NCBI GenBank assembly: GCA_026461385.1 | Contig: JAPJNB010000239.1 | Span: forward strand, 1-60,585 | Source of the DNA: Akkermansiaceae bacterium | GTDB lineage: Bacteria; Verrucomicrobiota; Verrucomicrobiia; Verrucomicrobiales; Akkermansiaceae | Direction: 5' to 3' | DNA: 60,585 nucleotides | Part shown: piece by piece, positions 26,479 through 35,400 of the stretch | Position numbering within the stretch: position 1 is the first letter of the stretch | Layout: every line of letters begins with the position of its first letter | Position numbers and translations under genes: made by a program | The notes under the pieces: generated by a model | Seen by the model: the letters and a program-made list of their open reading frames with translations, nothing else | The model's database searches: none | Told to the model about the DNA's origin: nothing

Positions 26479-28371
26479 ATGATTATGTCTAAAATCAACT
26501 TAGGAGTTTTCTCCAATTCATCTTCTCGAGGACTCATCGGTAGAGTCCTGAAGGAGAATTTCCGTAATTACGTGGGTCCCTATCTCACCGCGTTCCTTCT
26601 AATGGGATGTGGTGCTGCTGCAACCGGCGCAACCGTTTTCCTGATGAAGAATATCACGGCCGTGGTATTTGGTGCGCCGGTACCGCCGGCAATTGCGGTA
26701 AAAGCCCACACTTCAGCCGCGTCTTTTGCGGAAAAACTTTCCCACCTCAGTGCATGGCTCATCGACTGGATGTTTACCTCATCAGGCCATCCAGGATTAT
26801 TGAGACTTTTCAATGTCGCGATCGCAATCATCATCGTATTTCTAATCAAAGGCCTAGCAGACTACGGCTCCACGGTGATCCTTTCAAAAATTGGGAACAA
26901 CATCGTTGCGAGGCAGCAGTTGAGAATTGGCGACCACATGCTGAAGCAGTCGCTCGCGTTCTTTGTTCGTTATCCTTCGAGCGATTTGATCACGCGCGTC
27001 TCTCAAGCAGCGAACTCTGCTCGAATGGTGATGAATTTGCTCATGACGCGGGTGCAGGATGTCCTCACCGCGGCTGCATTGCTTTATTCGATGTTTTTAC
27101 TGGACTGGCGGCTCTCTTGCATCGCGATTTGCATCATGATGCCAGTGGTCTTGCTTCTCGGTAACATCATCAAGCGCATCCGAAAAGTCGCCACTTCTCA
27201 AATGCTTGGCGCAATTCACGTGATCTCCGCGACCCAAGAATCCATCGTCGGCAATAAACTGATTAAAACCTATAATCTCGAGGATCGGATGCATCGGCGT
27301 TTTGATGATTCGATTGGAGGTGTTGAAAAGCTATCGAATAAAATGGCGAAGGTTTCTGCCCGCACCAGCCCGTTGATGGAGTTCATGGGAGGGATCGCCG
27401 TTGCCAGTTTGGTTTTCTACGGTGGTTATCGTAATATTGTCGAAGGCCAGCCCGCAGATTCATTGATCGCCTTTCTAACCGCACTGTTGCTGGCCTACGA
27501 GCCGATCAAGCGCATCGCCAAAATGAATGTTGCGCTGGAATCGGCACTCATGGGCGTACAAATGCTCTATGACGTCCTAGACACCGATTGCTCGATTCCA
27601 GACGTGCCAAACGCCAAGCCGCTTGAAGTTAGAACTGGAGCCATCCAGCTTGATGATATCACGTTTGCCTATCGCCCAGGCCATCCGGTGGTTCGTAATG
27701 TTTCACTTCACTGCCCTGGTGGCCAGGTCACCGCACTCGTTGGCCCCTCGGGTAGTGGAAAATCCACCATCCTCAGCCTCATCGAGCGATTTTACCAGAT
27801 TGAGCAGGGGTCGATCCTAATCGATGGACAAGATGTCTCGAAGGTGACCACGCCATCTCTTCGGAACCAAATGTCGCTGGTGAGCCAAGATACCTTCCTA
27901 TTTTCCGATACCCTTCGAAATAACATCCTCTTTGCTCGACCCGACGCCTCTCAGGAGGAAATCGAAGCTGCCGCCCGAGCAGCCTATGCCCATGACTTCA
28001 TCCTCGAGCAGCCTCAAGGATATGACACTCAGGTGGGTGAGAATGGTGGTAGCCTTTCGGGTGGCCAAAGGCAGCGCATCTCGATCGCGCGTGCCTTCTT
28101 GAAAAACGCGCCCATTCTCCTGCTAGACGAGGCCACCTCCGCGTTGGATAGCGAATCAGAGCACCAAATCCAAGCTGCCTTCGACCGACTCATGGAGGGA
28201 CGAACCACAATTGTCATTGCCCACCGCTTTTCCACGATTCGCAATGCGGGAACCATTCACGTCATGCAGGATGGCCAATGCGTTGCAAGCGGTACCCACC
28301 AAGAGCTCAACAACGACACCGACAGCCTTTATGCCCATCTTTATCGATTGCAGTATCAAGAGAACGATTGA
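26479..28371 (+). CDS. MsbA-like ABC exporter (permease-ATPase fusion)
   Basis: Half-transporter of 630 residues with an N-terminal six-helix domain (about 30-360) and a C-terminal nucleotide-binding domain. Walker A is GPSGSGKST from residue 422, the signature LSGGQRQR near 525, and Walker B LLLLDEATSALD. MsbA-type exporters flip lipid-linked glycans or lipid A, and the neighbouring epimerase and DUF4254 genes fit that. There is an insertion of about 35 residues between the first two helices (around VPPAIAVKAHTSAAS...). Another lipid or peptide substrate cannot be excluded. Confidence 0.92.
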   Translation: MIMSKINLGVFSNSSSRGLIGRVLKENFRNYVGPYLTAFLLMGCGAAATGATVFLMKNITAVVFGAPVPPAIAVKAHTSAASFAEKLSHLSAWLIDWMFTSSGHPGLLRLFNVAIAIIIVFLIKGLADYGSTVILSKIGNNIVARQQLRIGDHMLKQSLAFFVRYPSSDLITRVSQAANSARMVMNLLMTRVQDVLTAAALLYSMFLLDWRLSCIAICIMMPVVLLLGNIIKRIRKVATSQMLGAIHVISATQESIVGNKLIKTYNLEDRMHRRFDDSIGGVEKLSNKMAKVSARTSPLMEFMGGIAVASLVFYGGYRNIVEGQPADSLIAFLTALLLAYEPIKRIAKMNVALESALMGVQMLYDVLDTDCSIPDVPNAKPLEVRTGAIQLDDITFAYRPGHPVVRNVSLHCPGGQVTALVGPSGSGKSTILSLIERFYQIEQGSILIDGQDVSKVTTPSLRNQMSLVSQDTFLFSDTLRNNILFARPDASQEEIEAAARAAYAHDFILEQPQGYDTQVGENGGSLSGGQRQRISIARAFLKNAPILLLDEATSALDSESEHQIQAAFDRLMEGRTTIVIAHRFSTIRNAGTIHVMQDGQCVASGTHQELNNDTDSLYAHLYRLQYQEND

Positions 28372-28459
28372 TCTTGACGATTCCCACTTTTATAAATCCT
28401 CTTAAGTGAGTAACTTGAATGAATCGTTTTTAAGCACTCCCCCTCCAAAATCCCTATTT

Positions 28460-29575
28460 ATGAAAATTCTTGTTACAGGTGGTGCCGGTTTTATCGGATC
28501 CAATCTCGTCCGCCAAATTCTTGATGAGACCTCGCACCACGTCGTCAATCTCGACAAACTCACTTACGCTGGGAATCTTTCGTCGCTGAAGGGCTACGAA
28601 GCCCACGAACGTTATCACTTTGTCCAAGCCGACCTCTGTGACGCCTCGGCCCTGACGAGTATTTTTGCGCAGCACCGACCAGACGCGGTGATGCATCTTG
28701 CGGCGGAGAGCCATGTCGATCGATCGATCGATGGGCCCGGCGAGTTTATTCAAACGAATATTCTCGGGACTTACCACCTATTGCAGGCCGCGAAGAATCA
28801 TTGGAATTCCAGAATCTCTGAGGTCGGAGTCTCAGAAAATCCGTCCTCCGCCCTCCGAAAATCCGCCTTTAGATTCCTTCACGTTTCGACGGATGAAGTC
28901 TATGGCTCTTTGGGACCGGATGACTCAGGATTTTCTGAAACAACACCGTACTCGCCGCATTCACCGTATTCCGCCAGCAAGGCCTCATCCGACCACCTCG
29001 CCCGTGCTTGGCACGACACTTACGGTCTTCCGGTCCTAGTCACTAACTGCTCGAATAACTATGGGCCCTATCAGTTCCCAGAAAAACTGATTCCCGTGGT
29101 GATTCTGAAGTGCCTCCGTGGTGAGCCCATCCCCGTTTATGGAAAAGGCGAAAACATCCGCGACTGGCTCTATGTCGGCGATCACTGCTCAGCTCTCCGA
29201 ACTGTGTTAGAAAAAGGAACTCCCGGAGAAACTTATAACATCGGTGGTAACAACGAGATGAAGAACATCGACTTGGTCCAAGTGCTTTGCCACATCCTTG
29301 ACGAGTGCGTCGAAAGCGGAAAGTTGGGTGTTGAAACGAGAAAAGGGACCAGCTTCGCAGATCAGATCACCTACGTAACCGACCGCCCGGGTCACGACCT
29401 CCGGTACGCCATCGATCCAACCAAAATCCGCACAGACCTCGGTTGGGAACCAAAAGAAACCTTCGAAACAGGTTTTCGAAAAACAGTCGAGTGGTATCTT
29501 GAGCACCAAGAATGGTGGCAACAGATTCTCGACGGCAGCTATCAGTTGCAACGCCTGGGCAGTGAGGAAAATTAG
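28460..29575 (+). CDS. rfbB: dTDP-glucose 4,6-dehydratase
   Basis: Second step of dTDP-deoxysugar synthesis: turns dTDP-glucose into dTDP-4-keto-6-deoxyglucose. It starts [20 protein letters not shown] (NAD site), has [19 protein letters not shown] (Thr144, Asp145, Glu146) and the Tyr170/Lys174 pair in YSASK. From ATG 28460 it is 371 residues; the frame opens 18 codons earlier without support. The loop between NHW and FRFLHVS (about 117-136) is longer than in E. coli RfbB and is encoded by a repetitive-looking segment. Its stop codon overlaps the first heptad repeat. Confidence 0.97.
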   Translation: MKILVTGGAGFIGSNLVRQILDETSHHVVNLDKLTYAGNLSSLKGYEAHERYHFVQADLCDASALTSIFAQHRPDAVMHLAAESHVDRSIDGPGEFIQTNILGTYHLLQAAKNHWNSRISEVGVSENPSSALRKSAFRFLHVSTDEVYGSLGPDDSGFSETTPYSPHSPYSASKASSDHLARAWHDTYGLPVLVTNCSNNYGPYQFPEKLIPVVILKCLRGEPIPVYGKGENIRDWLYVGDHCSALRTVLEKGTPGETYNIGGNNEMKNIDLVQVLCHILDECVESGKLGVETRKGTSFADQITYVTDRPGHDLRYAIDPTKIRTDLGWEPKETFETGFRKTVEWYLEHQEWWQQILDGSYQLQRLGSEEN

Positions 29576-29594
29576 AAAGCAGAAAGCAGAAAGA
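29574..29594 (+). repeat. Heptad repeat array A, three AGAAAGC-type units
   Basis: Three 7-bp units (AGAAAGC, AGAAAGC, AGAAAGA) begin within the rfbB stop codon and run to the start codon of the four-helix-bundle gene. Confidence 0.8.
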
Positions 29595-29974
29595 TGGAGA
29601 GAAATGGAAGATTGAGGGATGACTTTAGGGACCGGACTAAGCGGTTCGCGGGTTTGGTGATCCGTTTTTATGTGACCTTACCAAAAAATCGTGAGGAGGT
29701 CAGGGTGTGTGGTCATCAAATGCTGCGAGCAGGTACCTCAGTCGCAGCTCATGTCCGTGAGGCGTCTCGGGCCCGTTCTGATTCCGAGTTCATTTCAAAG
29801 CTGGGTGGAGCCCTTCAAGAAGCTGATGAAACATTACTTTGGCTGGAACTTCTTCGCGAAGAATGCGAAGTTGCTGCCCAAGAATCACTCCCCATCGAAG
29901 TCGAAGCCAGCGAACTAATCGCCATTATGACAACCATGGTAAATAAAACAAAAACAAGGAAAGCAGAAAGCTGA
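29594..29974 (+). CDS. Four-helix-bundle protein (23S rRNA intervening-sequence protein family)
   Basis: Member of the small four-helix-bundle family first seen encoded by intervening sequences in 23S rRNA genes, later found free-standing in many genomes; function unknown. The 126 residues contain DRTKRFAGLVIRF, a variant of the opening helix, then GHQMLRAGTSVAAHVREASRA, the best-conserved block, and EADETLLWLELL. It sits between rfbB and rfbA, unrelated in function, and is bracketed by AGAAAGC heptad repeats; the right-hand copy encodes its last residues (RKAES). This arrangement suggests insertion as a cassette. Confidence 0.88.
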   Translation: MERNGRLRDDFRDRTKRFAGLVIRFYVTLPKNREEVRVCGHQMLRAGTSVAAHVREASRARSDSEFISKLGGALQEADETLLWLELLREECEVAAQESLPIEVEASELIAIMTTMVNKTKTRKAES

Positions 29975-29978
29975 AATA
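29958..29978 (+). repeat. Heptad repeat array B, over the 3' end of the four-helix-bundle gene
   Basis: Units GGAAAGC, AGAAAGC and TGAAATA at 29958-29978, in the same orientation as array A. With it they form a direct-repeat bracket around the gene. Confidence 0.7.
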
Positions 29979-30027
29979 GCGCCGAGCAGAAGTTCCACAT
30001 TTCAACTCTACCCCTACACCTTCTTCA

Positions 30028-30054
30028 TTTCAACTTTCAACTTTCAACTTTACC
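30028..30054 (+). repeat. Heptad repeat array C, TTTCAAC units before rfbA
   Basis: Three exact TTTCAAC units (30028-30048) followed by the related TTTACC, ending 1 base before the rfbA start codon. It is the opposite (pyrimidine-rich) orientation of arrays A and B. Confidence 0.8.
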
Positions 30055-30055
30055 T

Positions 30056-30946
30056 ATGAAAGGCCTCATCCTCGCCGGCGGCGCTGGCTCCCGTCTCTAT
30101 CCACTGACACTCGTTGCCAGCAAGCAACTCCAGCCGGTTTATGACAAGCCGATGATTTATCATCCGCTCACCACACTCATTGAGGGTGGGGTTCGTGAAA
30201 TCTGCTTGATCTCGACACCGCATGATTTGCCGCGTTTTAAGCAGCTGCTCGGAGACGGATCGCGCATGGGGATCTCCATCGAGTATCGCGAACAGGCAAA
30301 ACCCGAGGGCATCGCCCAAGCATTTCTAATCGCTGAGTCGTTCATCGGCAACGACGCCGTGGCGCTGATCCTCGGCGACAACATCTTTTACGGCAACAAT
30401 GGCTTTGGTGAGGCATTCGCGGAATTCACCTCGGGGGCCACCATTTTTGGTTATCATGTTCATGACCCCGAACGCTACGGCGTCGTCGAATTCGACGCAG
30501 ACGGCAAGGCCATCTCCATTGAAGAAAAGCCCAAGGAACCAAAAAGCAATTACGCAGTGCCAGGATTGTATATTTACGACAACGACGTCGTCGAAATTAC
30601 CAAAAACACCAAGCCCTCGGCACGCGGCGAGTTGGAAATCACGGCGGTGAATGTCGAATACCTCAGGAGAGGCACCCTACGCGTAGAAAAACTCAGTCGC
30701 GGCTTCGCTTGGCTCGATGCTGGTACCAGCACGTCACTTCACGAGGCCAGCGCCTATGTCCAAACCATCGAATCCCGCACCGGCATCAAAATCGGCTGTC
30801 CCGAGGAAGCTGCATTCCGAAACGGATTCCTGAGCAGCTCACAACTCGCCACCATCGCTGCCGACATGCCTCACTGCGAATACCGAGCTTACCTCGAAAA
30901 CGTCATTCAAGAAAGCCACCGCATCGAAAATTCCAAATCCAGATAG
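30056..30946 (+). CDS. rfbA: Glucose-1-phosphate thymidylyltransferase
   Basis: First step of dTDP-sugar synthesis: makes dTDP-glucose from dTTP and glucose-1-phosphate. It opens MKGLILAGGAGSRLYPLT with the nucleotidyl-transfer signature, then SKQLQPVYDKPMIYHPL and LGDNIFYG, all typical of RfbA/RmlA. Length 296 is canonical. The start codon is preceded by heptad repeat array C instead of a recognisable Shine-Dalgarno sequence, which is unusual for a highly conserved enzyme gene. Confidence 0.97.
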   Translation: MKGLILAGGAGSRLYPLTLVASKQLQPVYDKPMIYHPLTTLIEGGVREICLISTPHDLPRFKQLLGDGSRMGISIEYREQAKPEGIAQAFLIAESFIGNDAVALILGDNIFYGNNGFGEAFAEFTSGATIFGYHVHDPERYGVVEFDADGKAISIEEKPKEPKSNYAVPGLYIYDNDVVEITKNTKPSARGELEITAVNVEYLRRGTLRVEKLSRGFAWLDAGTSTSLHEASAYVQTIESRTGIKIGCPEEAAFRNGFLSSSQLATIAADMPHCEYRAYLENVIQESHRIENSKSR

Positions 30947-31084
30947 AATTATCAACCGCAGATGACACCGATGAACGTGCGAATTAAAAGCTTGGTGATG
31001 AACGTGGCTTCAACTCAAAAAACAACTTCCAAAACCCCCACAAATTCTTAACAATCTGAGTCATCATAAACTTCTACTCTCTCA

Positions 31085-31118
31085 TTTCAGCTTTCTACTT
31101 TCCACTTTCTACTTTACC
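31085..31118 (+). repeat. Heptad repeat array D, TTTCNRC-like units before the RmlD-like gene
   Basis: TTTCAGC, TTTCTAC, TTTCCAC and TTTCTAC (31085-31112), then TTTACC, ending 3 bases before the next start codon. It is the same kind of array, in the same position, as array C. Confidence 0.8.
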
Positions 31119-31121
31119 ACC

Positions 31122-32069
31122 ATGATCCTCCTCCTCGGCGCCACCGGCTACATCGGCCACGCATTTCAAACGGAACTCACTCGCCGTGGCCAGCGCTTTG
31201 TGGCGCTTTCTCGCTCAGAGGTCGATTATACGAAGTTCCAGTCGCTCTACGACTACCTCAAGTCGAGCAGACCCGACTTTATCGTCAATGCCGCCGGCTA
31301 CACGGGGAAACCAAATGTCGACGCTTGCGAAGCCGCCAAGGCCGATACCTTGCAGGGCAACACTCTTTTCCCCCAAGTCCTTGCCCACGCATGTGCCGCT
31401 CTTGACATCCCGTTTGGTCATGTCTCCTCGGGCTGCATCTTCGCCGGGGCCTGGATTGATTATGGAAATGGCTGGGTCGTCGAGAAGGACATGACCAAAC
31501 CTGAGTTTGTGGCCATCGCCAAACACTCGCCTGAGAAAATTCGCGGCTTCGATGAAACGATGACTCCAAACTTTTCCTTCCGCGATGAACCCTGCAGCTT
31601 TTACAGCGGCACCAAAGCCCTCGGTGAGGAGGCGATTAAAGATGTCGGCCAGAACTTCATCTGGAGGCTGCGAATTCCCTTCGATGAATTCGACAACCCG
31701 CGAAATTACCTCTCTAAGATCCAGCGTTATGCCAAGGTCTACAACAATTTCAACTCGCTCTCCCACCGTGGCGATTTTGTAAATGCATGCCTTGATTGCT
31801 GGTTCCAGAAAGTACCCTTTGGAACGTATAATGTGACCAATCCGGGTTATGTCTCAACCGCCGACGTTTCGGAAATGATCAAGGAAATCCTCAAGCCCGA
31901 GCGCGAATTCGAGTTCTGGAAAAGTGATGCGGAGTTCTATACGACAGGAGCTGTCACAGCGCGTTCAAATTGTATTATGGATTCCTCGAAACTGATTAAT
32001 GTTGGAATTATAATCCGCCCAGTTATTGCAGCTTTGCAAACTTCATTAAACAATTGGAAATCCGAGTAA
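31122..32069 (+). CDS. Divergent RmlD-like sugar-nucleotide reductase/epimerase
   Basis: SDR-fold sugar nucleotide-binding protein of 315 residues. It has GATGYIGHAF near the N-terminus, FIVNAAGYTGKPNVDACE (the RmlD-like VN-AAYT-VD-AE pattern), VSSGCIFAG and an apparent YSGTKALGEE active-site helix. RmlD itself is dTDP-4-dehydrorhamnose reductase, but this sequence has a large central insertion (about 105-145) and lacks classic RmlD motifs. No rfbC (3,5-epimerase) is present, so the product may not be rhamnose. It lies at the start of a more AT-rich stretch. Confidence 0.75.
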   Translation: MILLLGATGYIGHAFQTELTRRGQRFVALSRSEVDYTKFQSLYDYLKSSRPDFIVNAAGYTGKPNVDACEAAKADTLQGNTLFPQVLAHACAALDIPFGHVSSGCIFAGAWIDYGNGWVVEKDMTKPEFVAIAKHSPEKIRGFDETMTPNFSFRDEPCSFYSGTKALGEEAIKDVGQNFIWRLRIPFDEFDNPRNYLSKIQRYAKVYNNFNSLSHRGDFVNACLDCWFQKVPFGTYNVTNPGYVSTADVSEMIKEILKPEREFEFWKSDAEFYTTGAVTARSNCIMDSSKLINVGIIIRPVIAALQTSLNNWKSE

Positions 32070-32077
32070 ATCCACCA

Positions 32078-33589
32078 ATGAACGTATTACTTAAGAAAAT
32101 ATCTTTTCATAAAAGTGGTAAGCCTCGACGCTGGCTGTTGCGATTGATCTTCAAAAAGAACCTGACTGTAAGACCTTTTTCCCGAAAACTTGCTTATAAA
32201 AAGAACGGCATGATAAGGCCTCGCTTTAGGGCATTTACTCGCAAAATTGAAGCAACCTCGCCAGAAGTAATTTCGGCCAACCAATTTATTCGCGAAGAAG
32301 AAGCGATATTGAAAACATTGCTTCCCCTCGAAAGCATCGTGCATACTTGGCGCAGCAAATCAGACCCATCAAAACTGTTTACCAAAAGCGAGTTACAAAA
32401 GGAAATCAACAAGGCACTGGACGGAACGCATTCAGGGATCATTGTTTCTGTCTCTAATGATAACTATCGTCGAGTGACGGGTGGGGTTCAGCTTTGCATC
32501 GAACATGAGGAGGTTCAGGCTAAAACAAATGGCTTCACCTACTTACAGATCCACCCTTGGCACGCACTTCCACGGTTAGGCCATATTTGCGAAGAGCCGG
32601 ACACCATTATAAACCTCGTGATTAACGGAAATGATTTAGGGTGCTCGCGCATGTCAACTCTGATATCAGTTGTACATGGTTTTGATGAAGCGAGGATTGA
32701 AATAGTCATTCATCACATGCTAGGTCACCTCCCCGAGCAAATCACTGAGTTAATTCAAGCATCCCGCCGCGAATCGTGTCTATTTTGGCTTCATGATTTC
32801 TTTTCAATTTGCCCAAGCTACACTCTACAACGCAATAAACTCAGCTATTGCGGTGCACCAGCAGTCGACTCGAATTCGTGTGAACTCTGTGTATTTGGGA
32901 AAGAACGCGTGTCACACAGTTTGAGGATGGAGTCTTTTTTCCGGAGTAACCATATAAAGATTATATCCCCATCTGAAGTTACGGCCAAGTTTTGGCTTTC
33001 GAAAAGCAATCTGATTTTTGAGTCGCTCGTTGTTATTCCCCATGTCAGCTTAAAATTCCTCCCCCGGGCCTCAATATCTAAGATTGTAAACCCAGAGCCG
33101 ATTAGAATTGCGTACCTTGGCGCACCAGTTAGGCATAAAGGCTGGACAGTTTTTGCCGATCTCGTAGCGGAATTCGCCGAGAGTGACTATCAGTTCATTG
33201 TGATGTCGCAAAAATCTCCAGAGATTGATTTCGTCGATTGGACTAATGTCACCGTAACTGCAAATGAACCAAATGCTATGTCGGAGTCGGTCAGCAACAA
33301 CCAAGTGGATTTGGTTCTTCACTGGCCAACTTGGCCAGAGACATTTTCATTTACTACTTTTGAAGCGTTGGCTGGAGCAGCCTACGTAATCACCAATCCT
33401 GGTTCCGGTAATGTGGCGGCTGCGGTACAAGAAACAGGCCGCGGAATTATCTTGGATGATGAAGAAGCTCTGTTCGAATTTTTTCGCAGTAACGCTGCTA
33501 GGAAGCTCGCCGAAGGCCGACGCGAAGAAAACTCGACAACCGAGGTTATACAGAATCGTAGCCGAATGTCATTTGATTCCCTAAATTAA
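32078..33589 (+). CDS. Glycosyltransferase, GT4-like C-terminal domain
   Basis: Protein of 503 residues from ATG 32078. The first 100 residues are basic and not recognised. The middle contains GGVQLCIEHE, a donor-region opening typical of GT-B enzymes, and the C-terminal third has the GT4 pattern RIAYLGAPVRHKGWTVFADL, DLVLHWPTWPETFSFTTFEAL and AAYVITNPGSGNVA, in which a Glu in the PET-F--EAL block binds the nucleotide sugar. The sugar is unknown. It follows the RmlD-like gene by 8 bases. Codon and base use are AT-richer than in the housekeeping genes, a sign of possible transfer. Confidence 0.8.
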   Translation: MNVLLKKISFHKSGKPRRWLLRLIFKKNLTVRPFSRKLAYKKNGMIRPRFRAFTRKIEATSPEVISANQFIREEEAILKTLLPLESIVHTWRSKSDPSKLFTKSELQKEINKALDGTHSGIIVSVSNDNYRRVTGGVQLCIEHEEVQAKTNGFTYLQIHPWHALPRLGHICEEPDTIINLVINGNDLGCSRMSTLISVVHGFDEARIEIVIHHMLGHLPEQITELIQASRRESCLFWLHDFFSICPSYTLQRNKLSYCGAPAVDSNSCELCVFGKERVSHSLRMESFFRSNHIKIISPSEVTAKFWLSKSNLIFESLVVIPHVSLKFLPRASISKIVNPEPIRIAYLGAPVRHKGWTVFADLVAEFAESDYQFIVMSQKSPEIDFVDWTNVTVTANEPNAMSESVSNNQVDLVLHWPTWPETFSFTTFEALAGAAYVITNPGSGNVAAAVQETGRGIILDDEEALFEFFRSNAARKLAEGRREENSTTEVIQNRSRMSFDSLN

Positions 33590-33597
33590 GTTTTCAA

Positions 33598-34626
33598 ATG
33601 AAAATACATGCATATACGAGCTTTTCCTTCAGCTATCTCAATCGGGCTCGAGTTTTAGCAAAAACACTACGACGACATCACCCTGATTGGGTCATTTGGG
33701 CGGTTATTACCGACCAACATCCACCAGGCTTTGAATTCGATTTATCAATTGAAAATTTTGATCGTGTTATCACCGCCGAGATGTTGTTCGGGGAGGATAC
33801 AAACAGTTGGCTTTTCAAGCACGATATAGTTGAAGCTTGCACAGCTGTCAAAGGGCGCGCGTTGCAGTATATCATGGCTGATCCGACCGCAGCGAAAGTG
33901 GTCTATTTCGACCCCGATATCGCCGTTTTCAATCAAATGACTGAAGTAATTGATCTCCTTGATAATTATTCTATTGTCCTTACCCCCCACCAACTTGATC
34001 CGGAGCCAGCGACCCATCATCAAGCGATTCGAGACAATGAAATTACTTCCTTGGATTACGGTGTATTCAATCTAGGGTTTATCGCGGTAAATCAAAGTCA
34101 TGAGGCCCACCGGTTTGCCCAATGGTGGGCGGACCGCCTGTTTGATTTATGTCATGACCGTTTGGACATCGGCATTTTTGTTGATCAGAAGTGGTGTAAT
34201 CTTGTGCCCTGTTTCTTCGATGACGTGAAGGTTTTGCGTGATCCAGGTTATAATGTCGCAAGCTGGAATCTAAGCCAACGAACGATGTTGTATGATGAAG
34301 CAGGACAGGCGCAAATCAACGGCAGACCCCTGCGTTTCTATCATTTCACAAAATTAGGGCCAATTGGTGACACGATGACACGTCGCTATGCCCAAAACAA
34401 TGCGGAAATCTATGAATTGTGGTGGTGGTATCGCCAGGAGGTCCTCAGTGCGACCGACCCATTAATTCCAGAAGGCTGGTGGTATTACGGAACCTTTGAT
34501 AATGGTGTTAAGATCATTAAATCCATGCGTGTTCTGTATCGCGACCGAAGGGACTTACAAATGGCTTTTAAAGATCCTTTCGAAACGGGTTTAGAGACGT
34601 ATTTCAACTGGCTAAAATTACAATGA
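33598..34626 (+). CDS. Glycosyltransferase of GT-A type with a DPD motif
   Basis: Predicted cytoplasmic glycosyltransferase of 342 residues. It begins MKIHAYTSFSFSYLNRARVLAKTL, then carries the metal-binding VVYFDPDIAVF, SLDYGVFNLGFIAV and FVDQKWCNLVPCFF, resembling GT8-like putative transferases common in glycan clusters. The C-terminal YHFTKLGP and WWWYRQEV blocks are typical of that group. It overlaps the TylF-like gene by ATGA. The acceptor and sugar are unknown. Confidence 0.8.
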   Translation: MKIHAYTSFSFSYLNRARVLAKTLRRHHPDWVIWAVITDQHPPGFEFDLSIENFDRVITAEMLFGEDTNSWLFKHDIVEACTAVKGRALQYIMADPTAAKVVYFDPDIAVFNQMTEVIDLLDNYSIVLTPHQLDPEPATHHQAIRDNEITSLDYGVFNLGFIAVNQSHEAHRFAQWWADRLFDLCHDRLDIGIFVDQKWCNLVPCFFDDVKVLRDPGYNVASWNLSQRTMLYDEAGQAQINGRPLRFYHFTKLGPIGDTMTRRYAQNNAEIYELWWWYRQEVLSATDPLIPEGWWYYGTFDNGVKIIKSMRVLYRDRRDLQMAFKDPFETGLETYFNWLKLQ

Positions 34627-35393
34627 ACACAAAACGCGAAGTAGTCTACTCAGCAACACATCGTGCGGAAATCGAAGATTATCCAATCGGTGATGTTGAC
34701 CGTGACTTAGTCTTTCTCAGGCTATTTGAGGAGGCTCGTCAATATACCATGACTTCGAAGGAAGTGATGTTTTCAACCTATCAGGCGGCTCGGTATGTTG
34801 CGCAGCGCGGGATCAAAGGCGACGTCGTTGAATGTGGTGTTTGGCGCGGCGGAAGCTCATTGCTTGCGGCCTTGACGATGCGAGAATTTGCTTCCGTAGC
34901 ACCAAGGCCGTGGTTTGAATTCAATTTAGGGAAGCACCGCCGCTTCTGGATGTATGACACTTTTGAAGGAATGACTCCGCCATCAAGTCGTGATGTGGAT
35001 GTCGATGGTGTTGAAGCATCACACTACATTAAAACCTACGCAGAAGACGGAAAATGGTGCTATGCGGATCAATTCGATGTCGAACAAATTTTTCGATCGC
35101 GAGGATTCGGAGAGCGAGACTTTAAATTGGTAAAGGGCGATGTGGTTGAGACCCTCAAAATGGAGACACCCAAAACAATTTCTTTACTTAGATTGGATAC
35201 GGATTGGTATGAATCCACAAAGGTCGAGCTTGAGGTGCTGTACCCTCTTCTATCTAAAGGAGGCGTCTTAATTATTGATGACTATGGTCATTGGGAAGGT
35301 TCAAGAGAGGCCGTTGACGAATTCTTCGGCCGCAATCCGTCAATTCTTCTTCATCGGGTTAGCTACGCAGTGCGTGTGGGTATAAAAATCTGA
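34623..35393 (+). CDS. TylF/MycF-family O-methyltransferase
   Basis: SAM-dependent sugar O-methyltransferase family protein, 256 residues. It has VVECGVWRGGSSLLAALTM (SAM site), FWMYDTFEGMTPPS, the metal-binding RLDTDWYESTKVELEVLYPL and GGVLIIDDYGHWEG. TylF and MycF methylate deoxysugars in macrolides; in glycan loci they probably methylate a terminal sugar. It is translationally coupled to the preceding glycosyltransferase (ATGA overlap), so it may act on the product of that enzyme. Confidence 0.92.
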   Translation: MNTKREVVYSATHRAEIEDYPIGDVDRDLVFLRLFEEARQYTMTSKEVMFSTYQAARYVAQRGIKGDVVECGVWRGGSSLLAALTMREFASVAPRPWFEFNLGKHRRFWMYDTFEGMTPPSSRDVDVDGVEASHYIKTYAEDGKWCYADQFDVEQIFRSRGFGERDFKLVKGDVVETLKMETPKTISLLRLDTDWYESTKVELEVLYPLLSKGGVLIIDDYGHWEGSREAVDEFFGRNPSILLHRVSYAVRVGIKI

Positions 35394-35400
35394 TGCATGA

